Of a stretch of 64,000 nt of DNA, positions 24,313-37,120 are shown one piece after another (the first letter of the stretch is position 1; every line of letters begins with the position of its first letter). This DNA is from Aphidius gifuensis (taxonomy: Eukaryota > Arthropoda > Insecta > Hymenoptera > Braconidae). The position numbers and the translations under genes are program-made. Location of the stretch: NCBI RefSeq assembly GCF_014905175.1, contig NC_057790.1, positions 868,001-932,000 of the forward strand, given 5' to 3'. The notes under the pieces are model-generated. The model was not told the origin of the DNA and did no database searches. It saw only the letters and a program-made list of their open reading frames with translations.

Positions 24313-26141
24313 TTGAGTCTTTTTGAGATCTTACAGAGATCTCTTCTACATCTCGTTTGTGAAGCAGATTGAGATTTTTCAGAGACAAATCAAAGAAGAA
24401 TTAAAAAGAAATTAGAGGTGAATTAGAAATAGATTGAACAAGTCAACAATTAATAACTTTTTGAACTTTTTTTTGAATAAATATCTACTTGCATCGACTC
24501 CGACCCTAACTCCGACTCTAAGTTTTTTTCCGAAATATGGATTCCAAGTTTAATTTAAATATGTTAAATTAATCTCTTTTAATAAATAATAACCCAATTA
24601 AATAAAAGAACATTCAAATTTTTAAACTTAACAATATCTACTTGCGCCAGCTCTAGCTCTGACCTTAAGTCCGACTCCGACCTTAAATCCGACTCTTCTT
24701 TTTTTTGAAATATCGATTCTAAGATTGATCAAAATATGTGTAAATGAATTTTTATAATTTAATTAGACCACTATTTAATAGATAAACACTTGAATTTTAA
24801 AATTCAACAGTGTCCACTTACGCCAGCTCTAACTCTGACGTTAAGTCCGACTCTGACCTTAAGTCCGACTCCGACCTTAAATCCGACTCTTCTTTTTTTT
24901 AAAATATCGCTTCTAAGATTGATCAAAATATGTGTAAATGAATTTTTATAATTTAATTAGACCATTATTTAATAGATAAACACTTGAATTTAAAAACTCA
25001 TCAGTGTCCACTTACACCAGCTCTAACTTTGACGTTAAGTCCGACTCCGACCTTAAATCGGACTCTTCTTTTTTTTGAAATATCGATTCTAAGATTGATC
25101 AAAATATGTGTAAATGAATTTTTATAATTTAATTAGACCACTATTTAATAGATAAACACTTGAATTTAAAAATTCAACAGTGTCTACTTACGCCAGCTCT
25201 TATTTTGACGTTAAGTCCGACTCTGACCTTAAGTCCGACTCCGACCTTAAATCCGACTCTTCTTTTTTTTAAAATATCGCTTCTAAGATTGATCAAAATA
25301 TGTGTAAATGAATTTTTATAATTTAATTAGAACACTATTTAATAGATAAACACTTGAATTTAAAAATTCAACAGTGTCTACTTACGCCAGTTCTTATTTT
25401 GACGTTAAGTCCGACTCTGACCTTAAATCTGACTCTTCTTTTTTTTGAAATATCAGTTCTAAGATTGATCAAAATATGTGTAAATGAATTTTTCTAATTT
25501 AATTAGAACACAATTTAATAGATAAACACTTGAATTTTAAAATTCAACAGTATCCACTTACGCCAGCTCGAACTTTGACCTTAAGTCCGAGTCCGACCTT
25601 ATATCCGACTCTTCTTTTTTTTAAAATATCGCTTCTAAGATTGATCAAAATATGTGTAAATAAATTTTTATAATTTAATTAGACCATTATTTAATAGATA
25701 AACATTTGAATTTAAAAATTCAACAGTGTCCACTTACACCAGCTCTAACTCTGACGTTAAGTCCGACTCTGACCTTAAGTCCGACTCCGACCTTAAATGG
25801 GACTTTTCTTTTTTTTGAAATATTGATTCTAAGATTGATCAAAATATGTGTAAATGAATTTTTCTCATTTAATTAGAACACAATTTAATAGATAAACACT
25901 TGAATTTTAAAATTCAACAATATCCGCTTGCACCAGCTCTAATTCTGACCCTAAGTCCGACTGCGACTACGACTCTGACTCTGACCTTAAGTCCGACTTT
26001 ACGTTCTTGTTATCTGTTCTGTCACTGGGAATGTTTTTCATCATTTCTTTAATATTCCTTAAATTCTTTTTTAATTTGTCTTTGAAAAAATCTTTATCCG
26101 TCTCACAAACGAGACTCAGGAAAGATATTAAAAAGACTTAA
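24313..26141. mobile_element. non-autonomous element: imperfect terminal inverted repeats around a dimeric satellite
   Basis: The left end (24314-24415) and the reverse complement of the right end (26040-26140) align over about 100 nt. Shared landmarks are AGTCTTTTT, TCTCGTTTGTGA, AGATTTTT and AAGACAAAT/GAGACAAAT. Between them lies a tandem array and no open frame for a transposase. The structure fits a MITE or other non-autonomous DNA transposon whose interior became a satellite. Target-site duplications are not clear by eye. Confidence 0.7.
24480..26000 (+). repeat. satellite array, about 176-194 bp monomers in an alternating dimer
   Basis: The landmark AAGATTGATCAAAATATGTG occurs seven times, at about 24721, 24915, 25091, 25283, 25459, 25637 and 25831. 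Monomers alternate between a form with GAAATATCGATTC-like and one with AAAATATCGCTTC sequence, giving a higher-order period near 370 bp. Each monomer contains short subrepeats of TCCGACTCTGACCTTAAG type. Gain or loss of one 18-bp subrepeat explains the length classes. A degenerate first monomer starts near 24484. Confidence 0.85.
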
Positions 26142-26299
26142 TTTTTTTATTTATTATTTACTGCTGATTGATGCTATTATTTAAAAAATACATAATAAAA
26201 TAAATAATATTCTTGAATCGCTGTGAATGTAAAATAAATTAAGAATCAAAGCTTTCCAGAAATATGATTTGAAATTATCAAATATAAAATAAACGTCTG

Positions 26300-27270
26300 A
26301 TGTAGCCGCAAGTACAATATCACTGCTACTAAAACATATAAAAATGCAGTGTGCATCTACAAACTGTATATGTGCTTTTTGTTTCTTTTTTCAATAGTGT
26401 ATTACAATACATACAATACTCGGACGGTGGTCATGTCGTCGCCTGTCATCTCCTTGTCTTCACCATTATACGCTTCGGTAATATACGACCTGGCATATAT
26501 ACTCACAGTGCTTTACAGTACATATATGATGTGGGCGGGTGTGATGCGCTCACGTAACAATCTGCACTGCAGGATTCACTCATAATACACAACCGATTGC
26601 ACGCGAGCCACCAACAAACCACTTAATACATACTTTTCAAATAAATCCCAACAAAATCTCAATCATTTTTTTTTATTTTTATATCCTCACGCCAAAACTT
26701 AAATTAAATTAAAACGAGATAAAAAAAAAAGGGTAAATATATATTCCTTAAATATGTTGGAAGATAAGAAAAACAGCTGAAAAATAAAAAAGCCAACAAT
26801 CTGGTCCTTTGATATTTATCGCAGTTGCTGTCATCGTAGAGAACGTGTAGTGGCTTGTGGTTTGTGTTCAATAAATAAATAGCCATGGTGGCACACACCA
26901 CACACAAGGATATTTAATGTCGCCTCAACAGTTAAGGGCTGTGCAAGTGAGAGAAGCCAACGATAGTTGATGCCAGTATATGGCAAAATAAAAATTAAAA
27001 AAAATAAAAATATAATATATAAATAATAAGAATGAAATAAAAAAAAAAAAACGAAATAATAATATGTGGGGGGAAAAAAAAGCTGGGGGATATGTTGGGT
27101 AGGCGTTGTACCAAGTACAAGGGGCACGCGGCGCGTAACGATGCGCTCCCGGCGATCGCCACTGTGTATTATAAACACACAAAACGTCCCTCTGCAACGA
27201 TAACTAGATTTTTCTCTTATTTTCAACTGTGTATTTACTCTTTCTTAGCGCGCCTTCGTATGTATACCTT
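26300..27270. promoter_or_regulatory. two complex blocks (about 26340-26600 and 26810-27260), no convincing gene
   Basis: Both blocks have higher GC and CpG, for example GGCACGCGGCGCGTAACGAT near 27123. Overlapping open frames on both strands (up to 131 codons, 27226-26831 minus) are broken by hydrophobic low-complexity runs and disagree with one another. Promoters of an unannotated transcript or long-range enhancers are likelier than coding DNA. Confidence 0.3.
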
Positions 27271-27559
27271 GACCACCATAATATACCTACCTGCAATATT
27301 GTTTTTATTTTTATTTTTCACTTTTTTTTATTATATTTTTTTAATTTTTTTTTCATGTGCACAATGAACCGAGAAAAATAACTATTTGCGTATATAAATT
27401 CGTACACGATGCACTTCTTGATCGTGCATTTAATCTAGTTTTAAAAATCATCTTATCGTAGATGACTTAAATCACGGCAAAATATCAAAGAAAAATATAC
27501 AAGATTTAATTTTATAAATATATTTTATTTTTTTTGAGGGCTGTTTTTAGTGCTAATAT

Positions 27560-28780
27560 ATTGTTGAAATATTTTGACTACAAATTTTCTGGTTAGATTG
27601 TTCGATAATAAAATATAAATAAGTTGCCAAAAAAAAAAAAATAATAATAATGATATCATGTTGCGTGTACATTAGATATTTTTTTAAATGAAAATTTATT
27701 GTTAAAAAATTAATACAAGCATATAGTAATTTTAAAAATACAATTACTTTATGATTATTGTCAAACGTTGCCACGTTGGTGTAATTGTTTTTTAAATTTA
27801 TGATAAAACAGGGTAAATGTTTGTTGATGTTTTATTATTTAAAAAAAATATATAGGTGTCTATATAGTAATGTAATTGAACACAGCTGAATGTGAAGCCA
27901 GCTAGTGGTTGAGTGGACAAGCACCCTGCCTACTGTTCTTGAGGTCTTGAGTTCAAGTATGAATAAAATATTGGTTTTAGTTCATGATCTTTATACCTTG
28001 TCTGGCAAATGAGACGCTAAATGCCTCAGGGTGACATTTAATATTGGTGCAAATACCTTTGAGAATAGAACAAGTTGAATAAACACCCAACTTGTTCTAT
28101 GCCTAGAGGTATTTGCCCCAAATGTGAAACATCCTTTTGTTTTTTTTTTTTAATCCATATTTATCACTCAATAATCATGGTAATATTTAATTATATGTAA
28201 GCGTAGTATCTCTTCAAATATTCGATAACATATTTTAATATTTAACACGATGGATGTGAAGTGAGCTCGTGGTTGAGTGGACAAGGATCTTGCCTACTGT
28301 GCTTGAGTTCTTGAGTTCAAGTCGGTTTATAATCCTTACTTAATAGATTTTATGACATCATAGATATGGGTTAACTTTATGTTTGAGACAATGCCAGTTC
28401 TGAGTTACAGGTTGTATGCAATTGGAGCACATACCTTTGAGCATAGGACAAGTGAAATAAACACCCCACTTGTTCTTTGCCTGGAGGTATTTGCCCCAAA
28501 CGCCAAACACCTTTTTGATTTTTTCTATTAATCCATATTTATCAGTCAATAATTTCGGCAAATCAATAAAAATTTAATTGTAGATGGGTGTAACTTAAAA
28601 TTAATTTCATTTTAAAATAAATTAATCAATCATTGTACAATAACAACGAAATTTTAAATATACTTTTCCTTAATCCCTTTAAATATTACATAATATATTT
28701 ATATTTTATTGTTTTATGTATTAATCCAATTGACTATTTTATATTATTGATAAATTTATTATTGTCCAAATCTTTCTTGT
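27560..28780 (+). repeat. SINE family 2 locus: 5' module plus two tandem SINE copies
   Basis: The 5' module (from TTTTGACTACAAATTTTCT to TGTCTATATAGTAATGTAATT) recurs at about 34285-34580 and in part at 35160-35415. Copy B1 has its head at about 27893-27965 and hairpin at 28049-28116. Copy B2 has its head at about 28257-28330 and hairpin at about 28426-28495. A downstream module (ATCCATATTTATCA onward) follows each. Confidence 0.8.
28049..28116 (+). repeat. near-perfect long hairpin of SINE family 2 (copy B1)
   Basis: The arms GCAAATACC...GAACAAGTTG and CAACTTGTTC...GGTATTTGC pair over about 29 nt around a short loop (AATAAACACC). Its size is like a microRNA precursor, but it is a repeat family feature with eight related copies here. 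Confidence 0.8.
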
Positions 28781-28959
28781 AGATTTTTATTTTCTTTCGA
28801 AATATTTTAACCAGAAAATTTTTCATCAAATAATCATAACCAGGATATTCATTAATGCCCAACTAAAATGCTTCAGTTTAAAATTAAAATTAATCAAATT
28901 ATGAAAAAAATCTGATATGTAAAATTATTAAAAAAATATGACAGGTATGTTAAGGAAAA

Positions 28960-29480
28960 TATCTTGTGAGCCCTCATGCACGTAAAAGAGTTAAAAAAGA
29001 AAAAAAAAAAAAAAGAAATGAGATGGCGTCGATGTGGGTAGGGTTATTAGCCCAGAAAGCAAGGCCTCAGCTTCCGGTGTAGGTATAGGTATAATATATT
29101 TTTGCCTGGTTTTACGCCTGAGAGTTTCTTAACCCCTGTTTGTGAGTTTGTTACTTGGCTACAACTTGTGAACGAGAATCATACACGACTAAGACCAAAC
29201 GACGCACAAAACGATATACATAAGACGAGACCTCACCTTCTATACCTTCTGTTAAATATTCCACACACAAAAGACCACATATATACATCAACTTGCAATT
29301 TCATACCACTTATGCATACATACTTGTATTATTATTTTTTTATTTTTTTTTTTGTATTTTTATTATTTTAGGGAAAAGAATTTTCTCACGACTCGCGGGG
29401 GTGTTTTTAAATTTCAGGTCAGGGTCGTGCATAAACACTGTCGCTAACATTCCATTGTAATTAAATGAACACACTTGATG
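28960..29480. promoter_or_regulatory. complex block, no supported gene
   Basis: Mixed sequence at about 29020-29260 and a GC-rich motif, TTCTCACGACTCGCGGGGG (29383-29401), that recurs almost exactly at 49842-49860. A short plus-strand frame (29102-29371) has no recognisable domain. Confidence 0.3.
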
Positions 29481-32400
29481 TCTTCATCACGTTAAAAATA
29501 TTTCAAAAAAAATTTATATAAATTTATTTTTATTCGCTATTTAATTATTCATCATTTTAATATTTAAATTATTTTTTTTTAAATCACTGAAGTAATAAAT
29601 TTTTAGGGTAAAAAAATATCAAGATTAATTTTTCAAATTCAAATATATTTAAAAACAAGTGTTAAAAATATAATTAAAAATATAGCTTACAATTTTTTAT
29701 ATAAAATATATATAGGTATATTTTTTTGATGGTTATAAATTTAAGTATTGTATCTTGAATTGTATTTTTAAATCTTGTTCACCAATAGTGGTCAGTTGTT
29801 TATCACTGACAAATGTAGATTACAAATTGCACGCGACATAACACCATAAACGAGTTGAAGAAAAAATAATAAAATCAATACAAGTATTTTATTATTTGCT
29901 TGTTTTATTGGTGAAAAAAAAAAAAAAATGATCTTGTTGACTTAATGGATATTGTATTTGAATGATCACTATTACCACACGCAATTTTTCTAACGGTTAA
30001 CGTCGCACCTGGGCGCGTCAGGAGTCAGGACACAGCCAACATCAGGCAACATTGACGATTTTATATATATGTGTATCAACACGCACAATATAACCAACAC
30101 AATTACAAATACATAACAATACAAAGAAAAATAAAACAGAGGTCACTGTACCTTTGCCTGACGGAGAAGCATAAACACTCAAATGTATTTAAATCAAAAG
30201 ATGTTAAATGGAATTTTCGTACCTGCAGGTACATTTCTAAACCTTTGATTTTATTTTTCCTTTTTTACTTCAACATTGGCTGGAGATCACTGGCAGGACT
30301 AAAATTGCAAGGAGGTATTTAAATTATTATAATGGAATGATAAAATGAATTATAAAAATTATCTTTAATAATTTATGAACAAGTTTTATGGAGTTTTTTA
30401 TTTTTTTAAATAAGTTAACGAAATTTTTGGTGAATATTAAAATTTTCTCATGTTTTTATTTATTGGATTAATGAACTTTTGATAATTTTATCATTTAAAT
30501 TGTCTTTGTTTTTTCAAAAAATAATTTAACGAGTTGTTAGTGCAGAAAAAAAATGTTTTTAATTAGCAAAAATTTAAATGAAATATTATTTTTTGTCAAT
30601 TTTAATTTTAATATTTAATCATTTTTTTTAGAAACTAAATTAGGATTTTTACAATTTTTAGATCGTGCAAAAAGTACATAGTAATAAATCAAAATCGAAA
30701 TTAAAAAAAAACAATAAAAATCATAGAAAAAAAATTAAATAAAAATTTAAAAAAAGATGCCATCAATTAACTTGATTTTTTTAAAATTAATTTTATCAAA
30801 AATTCACTGGAAAATATAAAAAAAATTAAAAGAAAAAATGAATAATTAGTTAAAGAAAAAATAAATAATTAATTGAAGGAAAAAACAAATTACTTTCCCC
30901 TTAAAAAAATTTACAAAATCAATTCCAATTGCAATTTGTTTTTTTTATATTTCCCCTAGTGCATATACCTCGTTTGTTTAACGAGAGTTTGTGTATATAC
31001 AAACACATCCATACAACTTGCGGTGTGTAAAAATCCTACTTGATCCTACTTACATTAGTTACGCACACATGTTAACATTTATTTTTTATATATATATTTT
31101 AATTCCCCGTTGAAAACAAGGGGGGAAAATAAAGACAAACCCCACGCCAAGTAAAATAACGCATTAATCGGAGTCATCAGGTACACCATCAAGTTCTCAC
31201 GGTGTTATCTTAGTTAATGACGTCACGGTATATCGAATTTCTCAGCTTTAAACAGTGAATATATATTATTAAAAAAAAAAAAATTTTTTTTACTATGATA
31301 ATTACCCCGGAACGTTCTATAAACATATGATTTTTTTTTATTATATTTAATTTTTTTATTACATATTCTATTTTGATTTGTTTATATTTTTTTTTCTTTT
31401 GCTTTTCTCTCCTGGTCTCGAGTTATTAATTCAATTAAAATAAATTAATATAAATAAGGGAGTAATAATTATTTTATATAAATTTATTATTTAAAGTTAA
31501 CATTGACTTGTTAAAAATAATGTTTAACAAAAGATTTAAATGAACTTGTTGAATTTTTGTAATTTGCATTGCAAAAAGGAGTAGTTTGAATTTTTTAACT
31601 CATGGATGAGTTTTGACCACATGTATTATTGTTTTTTAATATATTTATTTACTCTTTTTTTATATGAATATAAGCAGGAGAATGTGGTGAAGTAGTTGGA
31701 AAAGACATTAAGAAATAAAAATAAATAAAAAAGTTGAGACAGTTAACATCGTCACACGTCGTGGACTATGATGGGTCACAGGCGAAAGACCGCGAGGGTT
31801 ATTTAGCCCAAAAAAAAAAAGAGGAAAAATAAAAAAACACATATTTTTAACTATGTGGGAGAATTGAAATAGTGTTGAGTATATGAAGGTCATCAGTGTT
31901 GTTGTTATAGATATACGAGATATGCTACGGTCAAGTTTATCAATCCCTTCGGGACATCTACTTTTAACGGATGAGAAAATTCGATTAAATCAAAACGAGA
32001 AATGTTATTCTATTATGTGTTGTTTATAAAAAATAATACATATAGAAAATATATTTTTTTAATGAAAATAAATTGTTTTAAATATAATCTAATATTTAAA
32101 TTTTGAAAAAAAAATCCTAGGGTGAATAATTTAATTTTTTATTAAAAGAAAAATTTATAAATTCATTTTTTATTATGACACGTTGATTAGATTAATTTTT
32201 TATGTTTTATGTATTTTTTTTTTTTTTTTTATTAATTAAAATTTGTCGTTTTAAAAAGCGCTTTTTGGAAAAATTTTAAAATCAATTTAACTGTAATTTT
32301 TTTTGAAAATAAAAATTATATTTTCAAGTGAAAAATAATAATTGAATTTGCAAATTTTGAAATTTATTTTAAAGATTTTTTTAAAATAAAAATTATTATT

Positions 32401-34254
32401 ATTATTGTTTTTTTTTTTTAATTTATAAAATAGATTTTTCATTTTTAATTTATAATGTTAATTATATTTTTTCTAAAATAATTTATAAATAAAAAAAAAG
32501 GCAAAAGAATAAATCAATTTGACAGTATTTCATCTTGAACTAGATCAGATTGATTCTCTTCCGTCCGCGTTTAAATAAAACGGTAAAAAAAAGAGGAAAA
32601 AATAAATAAATAAAATAAATAAAGAACAAGTTAAAGGGGTAAGAGGAAGGATGGGTAAATGAAGATTCACCGTGACAGATTATTAAAGAGTGAAACGAAC
32701 TGTAATGTTATAAGTGGAACGAACTGTAAGGGCAATTATTACAAAGTCCCATTGTCTATATTTCTAAGATTCAAGTGTAGAATTTACTGATAATAATGAC
32801 CGAACAATAATAAACGCTATTCCAATTGCAATACATAACTGGAAAATAATAATTTTGTATTTCTTTTTTTCTCTTTAAATTAATAACAAAAATTATTTCG
32901 TCAATTTTTAAATAAGGGTTGTTTTATTCAAATCACAAGTGTCTAACATTTTTTTTTTTTTAAATCTACACAATTTATTTATTTAAAAAAAATAAAAATA
33001 ATATATAAAAATTTTATTAAAACTATTGTAAAAAATATTAAACATTTGATTTATAATTTTGATAGAATTATACAGATTTTAATTCATAAAAATTTTTAAA
33101 TTTAAAAAATTGTTATAATTTCAATAATTGTTAATGTTCTAAGATATAATTTCAGTTTCAATAATTATTATTAACTAATTTATTCAATTAATTATTGAAA
33201 TTCATATTTCATATATAGATTTATTTTAAAAAATATTTTGCATAGATTTATTTATTTATGTTCTTAATTATTTTTAGATTTTAAGATTAATCAATAAGTT
33301 TGCGCAATTTTTAAGATAAAAGTGTATGAAATTTTTTTGTAAGCTAGTAGATCAGCTAATAAATAAATAAATATTAAATTGATATTGTAGCCAAAAGACA
33401 CTCTTATTGTCCACGTAAAAAGAAGAAAAAAAAAATGTATATAATTAAAAATTATAAAAATAATATAAATAAAAGAAATTTAAGAGTGAAGAAAAGCTAT
33501 TCGCCGGCAAGCGTATCACGGGATGTCTGATGTGTAAGGAACCGCTAAAATGGTGTTCGTTGTTATCTCGTTATAAAAATCTAGAGCGGCGATGCGAAAA
33601 GGCACGCGGAGGGTTTTACGCCAGAAAAGAAAATAAAAAAAAAAATGTACTAAAAATAATAAGGAATCTAGTGCAAAGATTGAAAAAATATTGAAAGACA
33701 GAGGCAAGCCTGCTTGACATTGTCACAGCTGTTTTATAATATATTTCTTAAAATTGTTTATCAATTATTTATTTACTGGACTAACAGATATATTTTTGGT
33801 TTTATTATAAATATAATTTAAAGAAGGCTTTTTTCTTGTTTGGTCATTTTGCTATACAAGTCCCTTTACTTTGCCTTGAATCGCTTGGTTGGCGATCGTT
33901 TTGCCCGATGCCGTTACCAGAAAGAGGCCACCACCAAGTTACCAATACAACTTTCCTCATAATGAGGATCCTGAATGAAAAAAAAATAAAATAAATAAAA
34001 ATAAAAAGGGAGAAACGCAAGATACCTGAACTAAATGACAAACGTAATTAGAGATTTAAAAACCACATTGAGATCCAGGGAGAGAGAAGTTTGTTTATTT
34101 GTTTATGTGAAATTTTGTATTATAAATATTTTCAAGTTTTTGATATTTAGAAAAATAAAAGTCCATAAATACATAATTAATTTATTTGTGAAAATAAATT
34201 ATCAACGAAAAATAAATTGAAATTTTCTAATTTTCCTAAAATTATTTCATTTTT
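29481..34254. other. long AT-rich intergenic stretch with scattered complex patches
   Basis: Patches of higher complexity lie near 29950-30260, 30955-31260, 31735-31990, 32520-32780, 33490-33620 and 33840-34070. None carries a convincing coding exon. Everything between is A/T-rich and featureless by eye. Confidence 0.4.
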
Positions 34255-35750
34255 TTGAAGGCTGTTTTGAGTGCTATTGTTAAAATATTTTGACTACAAA
34301 TTTTCTTACATTATTCGTTAATAAAAATATAAATAATTTCCCAAAGAAAAACAATAATAATAATATCCTGTTGCGTATATTGATACAAGAAACGTTAGAT
34401 ACTTTTTAAAATGAAAATTTATTATTAGAAAATAAATACAAGCATATAGTAATTTTAAAAATATAATTACTTTATGATTATTGTCAATTGTTTCTCAAAT
34501 TTATGATAAAACATGATAAACATTTATTGATGATTTTAATTATTCAAAAAAATATAGGCGGCTATATAGTAATGTAATTGAATACAGAGGGTGTGAAGCG
34601 AGCTAGTGGTTGAGTGGGCAAAGATCTAGCCTACTGTGCTTGAGGTCTTGAGTTCAAGTACGCAAGTAAAACCTTTGCGGAGTCCCAAGTTTTTTTCATT
34701 ATCCATGAGAAATATTGTCATAGGTGAATGATTGTAATATAATAGAGAATCATGCCAATTGAATACACTTTGTATGCATTGGGAGCACATAACTTTGAGC
34801 ATAGGACAAGTGAAACGAAAAACCTTACTTGTTCTGTGCCTGGAGGTATTTGCCTCAAACCCCAAACACCCTTTTGATTTTTTTTTAATCTATATTTATT
34901 TATATTCATCACTCAACAATTTCGGCAAATCAATAAAAATTTAATTATATCTGGGTTACTTGAAATTAATTTCATTTCAAAATAAATTAATTAATCATCG
35001 CACAATAACGGTGAAATTGTAAATCTAATTTTCCTTAATTCCTTCGAATATTACATAATATATTTATTGCTTCATTTATTAATTCAATTTACTATTTCAT
35101 ATTATTAATGTATTTATTATTGTCCACATTTTTCTTGTAGGTTTTTAGTTTATTTTGTAATATTTTTATCGAAAAATAATAATAATATCCTGTTTCGTGT
35201 ATTAGTACAAGAAACATTATATATTTTTCTAAATGAAAATTTATTATTGTAAAATTGATACAAGCATATATGTATAGTAATTTTAAAAATATAATTACGT
35301 TGTGGTTATTGTCAAATGTCTAATTTTTTCTCAAATTTATGATAAAACATGGTAAATATTTATTGATTAGTTTAATTATTTAAAAAAAATATAGGTGTCT
35401 ATATAGTAATGTAATTGAACACTGTGAATGTGAAGTGAGCTAGTGGTTGAGTAGGCAAGGATCTTGCCTACTGTGCTTGAGGTCTTGAGTTCAAATACCA
35501 AGTTTCTTTCATGACGTCTTAGCAGGGACCTGTTCTGTAGATGTGTAAATTCTTTATCTGTAAGGAAATCATTATGTAACCCTTAAATGTAGCTTGGGTC
35601 AGCTAACTTACAGATTATAACAGTTGAAGCAAATATCTTTGAGCATAGAACAAGTGAAACAAACACGTCCCTTGTTCTGTGCCTGGAGGTATTTGCCCCA
35701 AATCTTTTTTCGTTTTTTTAAAAAAAAAAAAAAAAGAATTAAAACACTTA
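34255..35750 (+). repeat. SINE family 2 locus: two more copies, period about 840 bp
   Basis: Copy B3 has its head at about 34589-34665 and hairpin at about 34783-34855. Copy B4 has its head at about 35429-35500 and hairpin at about 35631-35698. The 5' and downstream modules match the 27.6-28.8 kb locus. All copies in the window are in plus orientation. Confidence 0.8.
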
Positions 35751-36575
35751 TCTATATTTATTCATATCCACAATTATTATTATTTTGTGAATAATTATTT
35801 AATTGTTCAAAATATTTAACATAAATGTCGTCATATGTAAAGCTAAATTATAATAATAAATTTCAACTCAAATTTATTTGGAATTCAAATCATCCATGCA
35901 ATGTAAATTCATCTGATAAAATACATTTTGACATATTTAATTTAAAAAATAGAAAAAAAAAATTATTTGCTTTAATTATACACAATAGTATTTCACATTT
36001 GTTGTAATAATAAAACCTTGTGCTGATTTAAAAAACCAGACAACCAAATAAACTAAACATTTCACTTTTTCGCAATTTTTTTTCGTACACAATAATTTGC
36101 TGAAAACGTTAAAAATTAATTTCGACATTGAGGACATCTTAAATCATACGTGATGCGTATTATTTCGAATATATAAATTTTTTTTTAATAAATAAATTAA
36201 TAGTTAAATTTATGGAAAGAGAAAAATAAAAAAAAAAAAAAGATAATTGCAAGCTGAGGAAAATGGAAATCAAATGGCAAGAAAACGGCTTAGACACGAA
36301 GTGTGTATAGCGTGATGATGATCATTACATCAAGTATATAAAAATTAAAATTTTCATTCATAATTCATTGTAGTTTGTAATTACACGGTTCCTAAGATAT
36401 CGTGAGAACTCATTAAGATACACTGTTATATGAAGAAAAAATAATATTAAAATATAAAAAAAATATTATAAATTAACCAAGAGAGTGAATAAGTGTCGAT
36501 ATATATGTGTTGTTGAAAATAATCACATAATTAAGAGCAAAAAAAATATTATAAAAATTTCATATTCACAATTAT
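35751..36575. other. AT-rich spacer before the propeller cluster
   Basis: No gene is supported. A small complex patch lies near 36240-36410. Confidence 0.5.
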
Positions 36576-36757
36576 GTACAAGGAAATATTTATTGTATTA
36601 TTATTTATATATTTATATTTTCCTTTCAGCTTATTTTTTAAATTTGTAAAAAATATTAAAGCATGAATATATGAATGATATGCTACACCGTTATTTTAAT
36701 CAAAGTAAAATTTTATATTATCAAAAGAATTTAGCTGGTGAAAAATGTATTATCATG
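36576..36757 (+). pseudogene. relic of the 3' flank of a lost propeller-family paralog
   Basis: This closely matches the reverse complement of about 43440-43605, the sequence just downstream of gene C's stop codon. Shared landmarks include TATGCTACACCGTTATTTTA-like sequence and TTTAGCTGGTGAAAAAT. The relic is therefore the downstream end of another plus-strand copy whose coding part is gone, immediately upstream of gene A. Confidence 0.65.
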
Positions 36758-36997
36758 ATAAAAAAATTTGTTTAATCGGATCTTCTAACTTTATATTATA
36801 TACAAAGAATATCCATTTTAATAAAACTATAGTGTACATAATTATTATTTAAACAAATATATTTTTAAAAAAAATTTATCTAATGATAATATTTATTTAG
36901 TTGTACGGAAACCAGAATTTTTTTATTAGTAAATAAATATCAAAAAAAAATATCAATAGCCCGGAACTATAGCTATTTATTTTCACAAAATTTCGAC

Positions 36998-37036
36998 TAT
37001 ATAAAAAGAAGATCCGGAACTTGGATCGAACCAGTT
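36998..37036 (+). promoter_or_regulatory. TATA box and initiator-like element of propeller gene A
   Basis: TATATAAAA at 36998-37006 is followed about 33 nt later by CCAGTT (37031-37036). The same TATA-to-CCAGTT spacing is found upstream of gene C. The resulting 5' UTR would be about 90 nt. Confidence 0.6.
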
Positions 37037-37120
37037 AGATTATTTTGAATCCAACTATTTAATACTCTTTCATTTTTTTTTTTTGCTAAATTTACTTCAT
37101 TTATTTTTCATTAGTTTAAA

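Noticed and set aside
24480..26000. CRISPR-like array
   Set aside because: Monomers are contiguous, 176-194 bp and wholly repetitive with no unique spacers; the genome is eukaryotic.
26831..27367. Open frames on both strands of the 27-kb complex block
   Set aside because: Mutually overlapping, interrupted by poly-F/K and without recognisable motifs; treated as a non-coding block.
28049..28116. Bona fide microRNA gene
   Set aside because: The hairpin is microRNA-like in size but is part of a SINE family with several copies; without small-RNA data it is better called a repeat hairpin.
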